Shown here: one piece after another, positions 24,338 to 34,789 of the stretch
Layout of the letters: each line of letters opens with the position of its first letter
Position numbering within the stretch: the stretch's first letter is position 1
Assembly: GCA_016165875.1 (NCBI GenBank)
Contig: JABBOT010000002.1
Span: 37,351,868 to 37,415,867 of the forward strand
DNA from: Acanthopleura granulata
Taxonomy: Eukaryota; Mollusca; Polyplacophora; Chitonida; Chitonidae
Length of the DNA: 64,000 nt
Reading direction: 5' to 3'
Notes under the pieces: model-generated
Database searches by the model: none
Told to the model about the DNA's origin: nothing
What the model saw: only the letters and a program-made list of their open reading frames with translations
Position numbers and translations under genes: made by a program

Positions 24338-24629
24338 GCCTGCGATTTATTTTATTATTTATTTATTTGATTGGTCTTTTTCGCCGTACTTAAGAACAAG
24401 ATTTCACTTACACGACGGCGGCCAGCATTATGGTGGGAGGATACCGGGCAGAGCCCGGGAGAAACCCACGACCATCCGTAGGTTGCTTCTCACGTACGGC
24501 CGGAACGGGTGGAAGCCAGCATGAGCTGGACTTCAGCTCACAGTGACCGCATTGGTGGGAGGCTTCTGGGTCTTTACGATGCGATAGCGCGGTAACCAAC
24601 TGAGCCACGGAGGCCCCGCCTGCGATTTA
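24338..24629 (-). mobile_element. Family-1 SINE with 12-bp target duplication
   Basis: The minus-strand element runs from head 'cctccgtggctcagttgg' near 24,612 to (aata)n near 24,350. The duplication 'gcctgcgattta' is at 24,338-24,349 and 24,618-24,629. Copies of module A at 34.07 kb ('cagtccatgattta') and 19.85 kb lack it, so insertion followed module duplication. Confidence 0.95.
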
Positions 24630-24654
24630 GGACAGCTAAATGTATTCGTTATAA

Positions 24655-24985
24655 TGTTTGTAACCTTGGGTTTTACGTCGTACTCAACAATGTTTCAGTC
24701 ATTAGACAACGTGGAGTCCTTAGAATATAAACATGTATATCCTGTGTATTCCTGTGGCAGGGTGAGTCCATGTGCGTCCGCCACCCGAACATCATGTGGA
24801 AGACACCAAACATGACACCCCAGTCAGTGACATTATGCTCACGTTTAGCCGACTAAACCTGTTTCTTTTGCTCTAAACTCTTAGTGCGGAGCTCCAAGCT
24901 GCAACAATGATCATTTTAAAGTCTTTGGTATGACCCTATCCGGGATTGAACCCGGGTCTTCCGACTTCGAGGAGGGCAATCTATA
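24655..24985 (-). mobile_element. Family-2 tRNA-headed SINE, near full length
   Basis: Minus strand: head with 'gggttcaatcccgg' and 'gtcataccaaagacttta', body with 'gtgtcttccacatgatgttc' and 'catggactcaccctgcc', tail 'ctaatgactgaaacattg' and 'ttgagtacgacgtaaaac'. Same family as 60.44-60.79 kb and the fragment at 4.05 kb. It lies 26 bases from the family-1 SINE. Confidence 0.85.
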
Positions 24986-25049
24986 TAATCCTTATTAATC
25001 ATGGACTTACTGTGTCATTTGCTAAAGGTCATAGTTATTTATCCCTTCC

Positions 25050-25870
25050 TGTCAGATGTATAAAAGACTGGCTATTGAAACAAATTCTGTCTTGCGAAAG
25101 TGCGTAGTGCGCGTTTGTAGGACATTAAGAAGATAAAGTGATAGACGCATACAGATGCCAGTTTCCCAATGCAACTTCATCATATAATGACACCTAGCAC
25201 TTCGGCATAGTTTGCAAGAGCCTAACTTGATATCACACATGGACAAAAAATTTTGTTTAAAGCATTTCTGTTTTTATTATGATTGGAATCTTCCCAGGAA
25301 ACGCCATAAAACTGGCGACATCTGATTTTGACCTTGCTTCTGTCTTCCGATAACACAAAAATATGAAAAATATGGAAAATGTGTAGTTTAGATACCTATT
25401 TCTTTCCGCATGAAAAAATCACAGCTCACTATCGCACCACCGCGGGACATCCCAGCCAGTATAAACGGGTCATTTTTCCATATACCTAATCCCGATTTTG
25501 AACAATGGAATAACGTGGTTTGGACAGAAGTTTCTCGGGAATTGACCGCACGTAAGAACTTTGCTGAATAATGTCTAATATGCGAAAAAAAAAGAAAACC
25601 ATAAATACGATAAACAGAGTAAAGGATAAGATGTTGCTTACTTTAAGAAATCCCTTACGTGCGAAACTACGTTGTGATTGTTACCTCCTGTTGTATGTTG
25701 CAATATTTTGTTTCGGTTATTAGTTCGTAAGGAATCAAAATGTTCTATAAAAATACGCAATGCAGACTTTCCTCTCAATACGATGATTTTTTACGTCTCT
25801 TTCTCATGTCACAAAATCATGGCATTTCGTCAGACTAATTTATTCATGCTAGGCCCCTGTTAGAAAAAAG
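25050..25870 (+). repeat. Modules U (copy 2) and F end
   Basis: Repeats 19.98-21.08 kb: 'acagatgccagtttcccaat', 'cctaacttgatatcacaca', 'gcgacatctgattttgacc' and 'agaaatcccttacgtgcg'. It then runs into an F-like end ('atgttgcaatattttg', 'ggaatcaaaatgttctat') also seen at 34.4 and 44.5 kb. Confidence 0.72.
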
Positions 25871-25879
25871 AAGATGCTA

Positions 25880-26420
25880 TTATGGGAGATGCTTAAGCTC
25901 CCCTCTCGGATCGAAGCGTTGCCGTCTGTATACAGACCAGTGAGAAGGAAGCGAGTGTAGCTCTTTTTTGGACATAGGATGTGAGCTCACATCAGAACTG
26001 ACAAAAACTGAAGCAAACGCAGCTTTGTAGAGGGTTTTGGATGCCATGGCCAGCACGAGATCATTTGATTTTTCCAAAGCTTCTCTTGGGACATTTCAAT
26101 TAGCCAAATAAAATGCAATTGAGGACAATGTCAAAATAGACAGTTCCCAAAGAGAAGGAATATAAGCAGAAACAGATACGTGCGGTGGATACTGCCCGGT
26201 AACTCTCCTAGACTGAGCCAGTGAATAGAATTTAGATTTTACCTTCTAACACTGCATTTGTCGATCGGAACATCAGGAAACAAACTCCAAGAAACAGATT
26301 GTAAAGGGCATGTATTAAAAGTCGGTGTCATTTAAGTGACGTTTTATTTAGACACGCTACGTGATATCCCTTTATTTGTGACAATGAGCCATCGGTAAAC
26401 TTTTTCTTTTCAGCAAATAC
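25880..26420 (+). repeat. Modules K and G, copy 2
   Basis: 'gtgagctcacatcagaactg', 'gcagctttgtagaggg', 'atggccagcacgagatcat' and 'tttcaattagccaaat', then 'gtcatttaagtgacgtttta', 'ctacgtgatatcccttt' and 'caatgagccatcggtaaac'. Order is the same as in the copies at 9.9, 44.6 and 56.0 kb. Confidence 0.8.
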
Positions 26421-26429
26421 AATTATTGT

Positions 26430-26830
26430 CATGGCAAAAATGAATATCCATATGAATTCAGCCTTTACAGGTAGTGTGACTGGGTTGAACACGCACCATA
26501 TTACCCAAATGAATTGTAATTGCAGCCTTTTCCAGTAAGAGGTTGAAGGAAACTAGGGAACAGCTCCGAGCGTGACACGTGCGGTGGTAGCAAAAAAACT
26601 AGTCGCAGAAGAAACTAGTGGCAGAAGTTGGTATCAACCATTGAGGAGGCAATGGACTCAGAGCTGTCTTCATAGAAGTGGGTCCTCTAATGCTGCATTT
26701 ACGACGGATGCACGGCTGCACGAGTGACACAAGCACTGTTGTAGTACCTCTAAAATATTTGGCAACTTTAATTTGTTTGCCAAATTCCGGTAAAATTTTG
26801 AAACTTCTGATAACATTAATTAATTAATTA
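26430..26830. other. G-L spacer, unassigned
   Basis: No gene or known element. A short (atta)n run sits at about 26,815-26,832. Confidence 0.35.
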
Positions 26831-26839
26831 ACATCGACA

Positions 26840-27040
26840 ATTCAGTTGAACACACGTTACACCCAAACATCACATCAAACACCTGTAGCCCAAAAGACGA
26901 GTAGGACTGATTAACAGAGTGGCAAAAGTTGTACCGTGCAACAGTTGTATCATGCACAAATATACATGAACAATGTTATCCAATTTTGTTGTCTTGAGTT
27001 CCACAGTGTGAGTCTGGCAAGATACTTAAGTTAGAGTACG
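26840..27040 (+). repeat. Module L, copy 1
   Basis: Matches 45,410-45,620: 'aagacgagtaggactga', 'tgtaccgtgcaacagttgt' and 'cttaagttagagtacggtct'. It links G to C in these two copies only. Confidence 0.75.
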
Positions 27041-27044
27041 GTCT

Positions 27045-28410
27045 AACTATGGGTCTTCACGGACGCTTTCAAGCTGATAAGACTCTATCTCTTGTGTGTG
27101 CCCTGGTTTTAGTTTAGTGCTTTTCCACGGAAACCACCTGTAATGATCATGCCCTCCTGTAAAGATTTCTTTCAGCTTAGCATTGTGAGATGTGTGGTAT
27201 TTCCACACTTCCAGCCACGAGTCAAGCCAATGATTACAAAAAGGCTTTTCCACATCAACAAAGTCTCATATTACTCTATAAATATGCAACACAGCAGAAT
27301 TTGAACACAAGCTTTGAACTAGCGCCGCAGGTACCGCAAACTTCGGTAAATTTAGCGCACGGCTTATGAAAGCCGAGGCTTTCTTTCCCGAAAAAAACTA
27401 GATCCACGTCATATGTTTTGAGGCATTGTCTCGACTCTCGATCGTCTTTTTGCAAGATATATTCACTGGGTGATAACTGATCATCATTCTCCAACAAAGG
27501 ACACATTTCCAACATAGTTTTCTGTTAGAAATTTAAAAGTTGGAGGAATATATAGAAGTAGAGTGACTATACTGAAACCTATATCAGCAAGCGAAATGGG
27601 GCCTTTGTGAGTATCTCTAAATTTTACAATTCTGACCCTGATCTCAAGATAACAGTTTAAGTAAACCGATTTGAGCGAGGATCCTTGCCTCTGGTGTGAC
27701 GTTCCTGCAAGGATTTTCTAAGGCTCAGCGCATTGTCTAGATATTCTCAATAAACAGTCCAAATCTATAGTCTGACCTTCATATGGCTTTGGTCTTATCG
27801 GAGATGTGGTGTATATGCTAGCCCAACCTCATACCAGTATTCATCGCTGTGGCGAACGAGAGTCTGTTTCCAGACACACTTCAGTGCAGCCATAAATCCC
27901 CAGGGGTATGTCTTCTGGTCTGTCAAGAAGAGACATGAAACTGGTCCGAGATGGCCGAAGTCAATCGACGTCTGACCATCACCCAATCGACCGGCACACA
28001 CCACCGGCAACTTTAACGCACCTGACTAACTTGGTCAACTGGACTCTTGGAATGTGTGTGGGCTAACTGGCAGACGAAGCCATTAGCCACAGCCTCATTA
28101 CAGATTATTCAAACCGAAAAAAGCATTTCCATTCTACACCATGCAGCTGTAAAACGTGAACAAGTGGCTCTTTAACGTCGATAAATGGGTCGAGAGTGCT
28201 GTAAAGTTACATACGGCACAGTTCACACCCCGTGTAGCGTGGGATCAGGCGGAAACAGACGAAGAGCAGATCGGCCATCTCCTGATCCGCTGAGCAAACA
28301 AATCTTCCCACGGTGTTTACCATGGAATTACTGTGTAAACTGGTTAGAAAGTGGTACGAAACCATCGATTCATCAATGTCAGACAAACTGGAAATGATGT
28401 GATAAATGAA
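27045..28410 (+). repeat. Module C, copy 3
   Basis: Repeats 21.1-22.3 kb and extends further: 'cagcttagcattgtgagatg', 'atgttttgaggcattgtctc', 'cgaaatggggcctttgtgag', 'cgagatggccgaagtcaat', 'accatcgattcatcaatgtc'. The tail matches 46.83-46.96 kb. Confidence 0.85.
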
Positions 28411-28512
28411 GTATACATCCTTGGCAAGACATCATAAGTTTGTGACATTTTGTGTTATTTTGTTATTGTTTTATTGCCGTCTAAGGTGTAAGGGCTTAAA
28501 ACCGCCGTAGCG

Positions 28513-28635
28513 GTATTTGTAGTGTAACCCGATACCTTGTTTAATATTTTGTCAAATCCCGAGAATATGCAGTATTCTAGGGATTTGACGAGGTACGCAA
28601 CAAGGTACAATGGTATCGGGTTACACAACAAATAC
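28513..28635. repeat. Foldback (long hairpin) element
   Basis: Outer arms 'gtatttgtagtgtaacccga' (from 28,513) and its near complement ending at 28,635. Inside is a second palindrome at 28,551-28,588 with arms 'gtcaaatccc' and 'gggatttgac' around 'gaata...tattc'. The form fits a MITE-like foldback. A structured RNA is possible but untested. Confidence 0.75.
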
Positions 28636-28808
28636 GAAACACGAAGGTGTCAAAGCCTATTTTACCCTCAAAACTGAAGAAAATTTGAAAAAAGGCGTAT
28701 TTTATGTTACGGATCTCTTTTACCACAGAAGTCATGAATTTTTGACCAATCAACGGCAAGCTTAGTTCATTGCAGCTGACCAAGATAGGGATGTATAGAG
28801 GATATTCC

Positions 28809-28918
28809 ACAGTGAAGGCTGAAAACCATAACTATTGTTCTAGTGAGAGGTGGAAATAACATCTCTCATTTCCACCTTTCACGAGAACAATATTTAAGGT
28901 ATTCATCCATCACTGTGC
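28809..28918. repeat. Imperfect 110-bp hairpin
   Basis: Left arm 'cacagtgaaggctgaaaacc' to 'gtgagaggtggaaat', right arm 'atttccacctttcacgagaa' to 'catccatcactgtg'. The arms meet near 28,862. It has the same ends as the hairpin at 29,322-29,432, so both are copies of one foldback unit. Confidence 0.75.
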
Positions 28919-29099
28919 AATATTCTATTTTTATCATTTATACATCGGTGAAATCCCAGTATTTCCTTCACTGATAAAAGTGATATCTTCACTAGTTAGA
29001 CATTTTTGTTATTAAATTTTGATATTACACGGCTGATGATCTTGACCCATGATCCAAACGCTGTGACGACGAAAATGAAACACTTTGTTTTTATGACGT

Positions 29100-29225
29100 T
29101 CCAATCTGAGCTCAGGGGGATGACGTCATAATACAAGTCTAGCTGATTGCTATATTCCGACGTCACGCAAGAAGACACAACATCATGAAAGACGTCATGT
29201 ATACCTTTTCGACGTCACGCAACTG
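29100..29225. promoter_or_regulatory. Cluster of CRE-like TGACGTCA words
   Basis: 'tgacgtca' occurs exactly near 29,121, and close variants ('cgacgtcacgc' twice, 'agacgtcatg', 'atgacgttcc') at about 29,093-29,220. Whether they bind bZIP factors or are simply part of the transposon is not known. Confidence 0.35.
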
Positions 29226-29321
29226 AGAGGCTTTTAAAAGCCCGGCAGCTAAAACGTTGTTCAAAACTTCTTTCAATACACAAAATCATGAAATTGTTAA
29301 AGTATAAATAATAAAAATAGA

Positions 29322-29432
29322 ATATTGCACAGTGATGGTTGAATACCATAAATATTGTTCTTGTGAAATGTGGAAATAACAACACACCTGTCACTCGAGC
29401 AATATTTATGGTATTCAAACTTGACTGTGCAA
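29322..29432. repeat. Imperfect hairpin inside the TIR element
   Basis: Arms 'tgcacagtgatggttgaata' and its near complement ending 'cttgactgtgca'. The loop region is near 29,380. Homologous to the hairpin at 28,809-28,918. Confidence 0.75.
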
Positions 29433-29624
29433 TACCTCTATGTAATAACAAAAGTAATATCTAACTAGTGAAGATATCACTTTTATCAGTGAAATTAATA
29501 CTGGGATTTCACGGATGTATAAATAATGAAAAAGTTTACTATACATGTATTGTCATCATGATACCAAATGTTTCTTATCCGATGTCATGGCGTGTGGGAT
29601 TGAAGCAGGAAAATGTTTACATTA

Positions 29625-29705
29625 TGTGAAATAACACTTTCATCAGTGAAGAATATCCTGATAATTCACCTATTCATAAATTATACAAACGATAAAAGCA
29701 AATCT
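29625..29705. mobile_element. Degenerate extra copy of the TIR end
   Basis: 'aataacactttcatcagtga' and 'cctgataattcacctattca' resemble the right inverted repeat at 29,445-29,535. This suggests nested or tandem insertion of the same family. Confidence 0.5.
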
Positions 29706-30300
29706 ACCAAGTATACAAGTTCAAATCATTGTATTTACGGAAATAAACAGCATCACTGAATATTATTTGGGGAGGTAAAAGTATCATGCCGTATGTTGCG
29801 TGACAAACTCGATGTTAATTGGAAGGTCATCTCTATTTAATATGTATATTTGCGCACGGCACACAATTAACAGCGGGGTAGAATGCATATTTACGTAGTA
29901 TAAATGTGTCTCTTGTTTTCGATATCAACCTAGGTTTAAGGAACCAGTGTTGTTTACTGTCGCGTTTTCAATCTTTGTCCATATTTTGAGGTTAGTAAGA
30001 ATGCCCAGTGTTACAGGAAGAGAACTTGACAAGAAGTAGAATTGTTATATTATGCTATAGACTGTGAATTTCTAAAGTCATGCTGCTATAAACAGGTGAC
30101 CACATGTGATTGTTTATCATGTTTCAAAATGTTCCTTGTTTCTGCCATTAAGAATTTATCTCTCTTAGTGTAACAGTGATCATCAGCGGGTATATTACTG
30201 ATAATAATAGTAGAAGACATAATGTTCATTACCTTTAAAAGAAAAATTTAACATTGTTTAGATGATTGCCAACATTTACACTTAGATCCAATGAATATTT
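29705..30300. other. Unassigned sequence
   Basis: No feature recognised. Confidence 0.3.
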
Positions 30301-30730
30301 GGAAAGCATTGTTGGGCAAGTATTAAAAGTGAGGTCTTCGATTTAAGTAGTATTTTACTTTTCTTAGACCCGCTACATAGTATCTCTTTTTCTTCTTACA
30401 ATGATGCATCGATAAACTTCTTTTTTCAGGAAGAGAATGTCTTTCAGAGTAGAACTGAGTGTGCATCTCATGATACTCTACTGAATAGGGTTTAACACGT
30501 CCCATGCTGCCGGAATTGAATTTCAAATAAATTTTCAACTTCTTACAGTCGCAGTTTTTCAGAAACTCTAAAGAATACAGATTTTAACACAACCCATACT
30601 ACAAAAATTACCGGAGTTTTGTTTCATCACAGTGTAATTTCATTAACAGAAACTTCGAACACTGCTTGGTGAATCACTGCTTCCTGAGACCATCTCTAAG
30701 CTGTCTTAGTGATATATTTTCGACTTTCTC
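30300..30730 (+). repeat. Module G, copy with N-type flank
   Basis: 'gtattaaaagtgaggtcttc', 'cgctacatagtatctctttt', 'caatgatgcatcgataaact' and 'caggaagagaatg' match 48.77-48.88 kb closely and the other G copies more loosely. Then 'tgaatcactgcttcctgaga' leads to minisatellite 2, as at 10.65 kb. Confidence 0.78.
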
Positions 30731-30839
30731 TTGACAGAAAAGCGGTTTTCACAATATTAAGTTCTTCATTGGACATAACAGCATGTCATTTTCTATTGCG
30801 CTAATCGTTAACCGTGGGTTTAAGAAATGACCGGATCAG

Positions 30840-31110
30840 CTGAGCGGAGGTGGGGAAGGGCATGGGCAAGTGAAGCAAGAGTGCAGACCCGCATTGAAAC
30901 GATATTGTATACGTCCAATGAAGTGGGATTGTGGACGCCTGGTGAAGTAGGAATATAGACTTGCAGTGAAACGGGAGTGTGGACGTGAAATAAAATGGGA
31001 GAGTGGATGTCTAGAAAAGTGGGCGTGTGGGCGTCCAGTGACCTGGTAGTGTGGACATCCAGTGAAGCGGTAGTATGGATATCGAGTGAAGCTGTAGCGT
31101 GCAAGGATGA
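30840..31110 (+). repeat. Module N: 24-bp minisatellite, array 2
   Basis: Units such as 'gtggacgtgaaataaaatgg' and 'gtggacatccagtgaagcgg', period 24. Upstream flank 'gagcggaggtgggg' matches array 3 (49,180). The minus-strand frame shows an octapeptide pattern (consensus TxSLDVHT) and the plus strand is also open; both are repeat artefacts. Confidence 0.85.
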
Positions 31111-31439
31111 AGCTCGCGTTTTAATCAGTGTAAATGTAGTGTGTTTTACTAAACCTTACAGTGTGGATACAAATCTATCACCTCCATTCTATATCTTTAT
31201 TTTATATTTCCAACTAACTTCTTGTTCTCCGAATTTGGACAAATAAACACATTAGGGTGGTACATTATCAAACGAGAAACAAATCAAAACTTGTACAAAA
31301 GCTTGTTCACAAAAAACGGGTCAAAGAACAAAATTCATCTTTTTAGGAGGTCGACAGTGATGAGATTCAAACTTCAACGCAGACACGTTTTTTAACAGCA
31401 CACTGTTTCGGTTAAATGGAAAAGCTAATTTTGAGTACA

Positions 31440-31760
31440 AGAAAAGACACAATATCAGCACAATATCAATGTACTCTCCAAGGCTGTTTAATCTCGAAAT
31501 TGTTTATAATCGGGTCTACCTGTTCAAAACACATCCTCCATTTCCACACATTTTCCGCGTTGTCCTAAATGTTATCGTCTCCAGTGTTCAAGTGTTCTCG
31601 GACAATAACTGTAAGGCGGAAATCGATGTTGTTGGCAGCAAAAATGATAAAAACGTAAGATCTACTAGTATTTCATAAGAAAAAATATGTTAGGTTCTAC
31701 GTAAAAAGACTATTTCTACAGCAACGAGATCAAGGCATGGTATTAGTATTGGGATATAGG
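31440..31760 (+). repeat. Module M, copy 2
   Basis: 'ccaaggctgtttaatctcga', 'aattgtttataatcgg', 'ttttccgcgttgtcctaaat', 'gtctccagtgttcaagtgtt', 'ggcggaaatcgatgttgttg' and 'taaaaagactatttctac'. Uninterrupted, so it shows the empty site for both LINE insertions. Confidence 0.82.
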
Positions 31761-31799
31761 GCTCCAACAATGTCAAAGAAATAAGGCAAAAAATCTCAC

Positions 31800-32600
31800 C
31801 TGATTACATTGGTCTCATTCATTAATTATTCATCACACACCTAGATACAATGTGTGCATAGCCGTGGGATTCTAACGTTGTTATAGAGAAAATGTTGAAT
31901 CACGTTGATACTTAGTGAATAATTTAAATTATGGAAGACATGGACTAAGGTCTTTTTCTTTGCACCATTATCCACAAATCGAAAGAGTTTCTCGTGCTAA
32001 TTAAAGGTTAAACGCACAAATTCTATGTTCGGATGGACCTGAGCCCCGAGCATGAAAGCCTAAAACCGTGTTCACACGGCGCTCTTTGTCGTAATGACCC
32101 GTCGAATAGTCCAACGGTAGCAGAGCAAACGTTGTTTCATGCTAATAGTGGAGTTCAACATGTCGCGCCGTATAAACGACGGTTATATAATAACGTCTGT
32201 GATTGGATCGTGTAAATGCCGCTATATTTAATCATATTGACAGAATATAGAGCCTTGCTATTGGTTTGTCCTAACAATTTCCGCATCGCCACCATTGTTT
32301 GGGGGGAAATATTCATGACCACTGTGTAAAGCTCCACTGAGATGAGACACTGAAGTTGAATCCTGACATTTGACAATGAGTTTGTGCCATTATGAACATT
32401 ACAATAACATAATGGTAGTTATGTGTGTTGCTATGTGTATGGATAGAGAAGTGGCTCTGGTGGTAACCTAGCCTTCATGAGATATCTACGTGACGTTAAT
32501 ACGTGTCAAAGCTATAACACTTTCACATTCAGTCTAACACGGATGCACAGTGTCGTCGTGCTTACAACTTCTTACTATATTGCATTTCGCATTGCCACAT
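31800..32600 (+). repeat. Module E, copy 1
   Basis: Shared with 39.32-40.02 and 50.2-50.88 kb: 'aattatggaagacatggact', 'cgtcgaatagtccaacggta', 'gcaaacgttgtttcatgc', 'catgtcgcgccgtataaacg', 'cgccaccattgttt' and 'tgacgttaatacgtgtcaaa'. Frames contain stops at different places in each copy. Confidence 0.82.
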
Positions 32601-32632
32601 GCCACAAGGCTTTTGTGATTTATTTTCACAAC

Positions 32633-33270
32633 ATCCACTGAATGTTAATGTAAATTTAGGCCACCATATAAGAATTACAAATCCTCTCATACATTTTATT
32701 GAATACAGGTGGGGTCGAAAATGGTTTTCAAACAATTAGAAGACATAAATGTAATTGTATGCAAGAATCTAATCGCTGCAAAACTACTGTCATTCATGTT
32801 ATTGATTTTCTTCGGAGTGGAAAAGTTATTGCAGCATTGGTGGAGAATTTCCTCGTAATCCTTACTCGTGTAAGGTGTAGCTTTGACACGGTGTAATATG
32901 ATGAACTTGATTTTGTCTCTGATGTTCTCTGTGTCAAAATGTCGTGTAGAGATTTTTTCATCATTTTTTTATGTAAGGGTAAAATATTAAGAATCTTAAA
33001 AAAGAAAAACTGTACAAATTTTTTCCGATTGAGTAATTTACTCTTATTTCCTCACATTTTGACTATTTTGTATCCAGTACATTTTGAAATAGAAGCCATT
33101 GCTCCACTGAAACATCAAAATTACAAACCTTAAGGAAAAATTACCTCGTGTAAAATAATAATGAACTAAAGATATTTCTATATTTTCCGTTCGGAAAAAT
33201 TCACAGCACAATGCCTGTTTCAATTATCACAACAAATTTGGTGAAATATCTACCTAGAAAAGACTAATCA
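32633..33270 (+). repeat. Module D, copy 1
   Basis: Best preserved long pair in the window, with 42,849-43,530. The first 59 bases, from 'atccactgaatgttaatgta' to 'cctctcata', are identical. Similarity continues through 'ttcttcggagtgga', 'ttgcagcattggtggagaat', 'gagtaatttactcttatt' and 'ttcggaaaaattcacagcac'. Confidence 0.9.
32721..32858 (+). CDS. Candidate short exon or exon remnant, D copy 1
   Basis: A 45-codon frame with ATG at 32,721 and TAA at 32,856. It has a Lys/Asn-containing start, then a hydrophobic run 'LLSFMLLIFFGVEKLL' that could span a membrane, ending 'QHWWRISS'. The second copy at 42,937 keeps the frame, the helix and the stop, and the two differ only by indels of 21 and 9 bases. 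'atataag' lies upstream and GT words overlap the stop ('tcgtaatc', 'cgtgtaagg'), so the frame could continue by splicing. Faint resemblance to the first helix of major-facilitator proteins is noted only as a hint. Confidence 0.3.
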   Translation: MVFKQLEDINVIVCKNLIAAKLLSFMLLIFFGVEKLLQHWWRISS

Positions 33271-33369
33271 ACCCATCTGGCTGAAGATTCCCTTCCCTTA
33301 CAAAGGGTCATTTGACTGGCTTTTTTCTTTACTTCTATAGAAAACATTTAATAACACAGTACTATACTA

Positions 33370-34115
33370 ATTTTGTCTAAGGATCGAATGGTCAATTGAT
33401 CGAATCAACCGCACGATCGGTTTGCCTAATTCCGATTACCTGATTTTCGACCGTTTATGGGAGTTTTAAGAGAATAATAATAAAACTCTGTGAGGACTTA
33501 TGGCCTGCCAGCGAGAAATTGATCTGTATGTCAATATGAGGTAAAGTGATCGATGGTTATTCCTTTGTGACCGCTATGTTTGAATAATGAAGTCAGTTAC
33601 TGAAACAAAAAGTGTTGCATTTTTAATATCGATAAATATCCATATTACATGTCATAAAAAGCCAGAAGATAATTAGTAATAATCCTTTTCTTTTAAAGTG
33701 TTGAGGTTATTTTAAGACACCATTTCATCAGTGAAGGTTATACAGTTTACAGTCTTATTGAATATAATATGTTTAAAATTACCCTTAACATAAACAGTGT
33801 GGAAATAGTTTTTTGCGTGTGCAGCCTTATATGGATTTTTTTACACTCGATTGCGAGATATTCTATATCTGTTCTTATTGCTTCTCCCTTCGTGCCTCAA
33901 AAATATATTTGGAGATATTATGTCCTTTGTATAGAGGTGTTGTGGAGGGATAAATATCCCTTCAACCAGATGTACGATTGTCGCTTAGTTAGATTACGAA
34001 ACTGGTCACAATAACTGTTCTTCTGAGGAAAGACGCAAGGGCTGCCTCCGTATGCGGTTAAAATTGTTATATGACTTGTACAGTCCATGATTTATTTTTT
34101 TATTTCCTTACTTAC
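33370..34115 (+). repeat. Module A, copy 3
   Basis: 'gcacgatcggtttgcctaat', 'gatctgtatgtcaatatgag', 'gataattagtaataatcc' and 'gttatatgacttgtacagtc' match A copies 1 and 2. The 81-codon plus-strand frame at 33.8-34.0 kb has no counterpart in the other copies. Confidence 0.78.
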
Positions 34116-34119
34116 TTGA

Positions 34120-34770
34120 CAAGATACTCGTTAAAATTAGGAATCCCTGCATATACGTAATGACATTATGGTAGAGAGAGATACAGAGAGATTATTCTAG
34201 CAAATCATAGGATATAACCAACTACGCTTTTACTACTCTCAGACCATAATGGCTAGCATTGAGAGTACTAAGTTGTATTATCAAAAACGGGTCAGGACTA
34301 TATAATTATTCACAAAAGAAAGAGTACATTTACCGACTTTTCTGAAAACCAACGTTTTGAAAACTTTTTGGAAAGATTTATAAATTTGATTCATTTTTGT
34401 GTTTAGCTGTATATTGCAATATTTTGATAAGGTAAACAATTGAGAGGAAATAAATTTTTTCTACAAAGATGTGCAGTTTGGGCTTTCCTGTCGATGTAAT
34501 GATTTCGAAAATCCATTTCTGCAATTTACAAATCAAGCCATTTTATCTGAAAATTTAGCTGGCAACCGCTTTTTGACAAAGTGAATAGGATTCGTATTTG
34601 TCTTCCTGCATTCATTGATCGGAAAATCAGTGGATAATCTTGAAGAGACTGGTTGTAAACAATAAACACCAGGGTTGTCATTTAAGTGACGCTTTATTTG
34701 GATTCACCACGTTGTGTCCCTTGTTACAATGAGCCATCGAGAATCTTCTACCCTAGCTACAGCACAGAAA
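34120..34770 (+). repeat. Modules F, K (short) and G, copy 3
   Basis: F: 'aggaatccctgcatatacgt', 'cagaccataatggctagcat', 'accgacttttctgaaaacca' and 'ttggaaagatttataa', all repeated at 44.2-44.6 kb. Then a shortened K ('cctgcattcattgatcgg') and G ('gtcatttaagtgacgcttta', 'caatgagccatcgag'). Confidence 0.8.
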
Positions 34771-34789
34771 AACTACGGGATCTCTTGGA

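Larger units (their letters stand above)
28927..29535. mobile_element. Non-autonomous terminal-inverted-repeat element
   Basis: Inverted repeats of about 85 bases: left 28,927-29,012 ('tcggtgaaatcccagtattt', 'ctgataaaagtgatatcttc') and right 29,445-29,535, its near complement. There is no transposase frame inside. The interior has several TGACGTCA-like words and, next to the right arm, a second hairpin. Repeats of this type ('cactgataaaagtgatatc') are recalled from other invertebrate genomes; the superfamily is not assigned. Confidence 0.75.
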
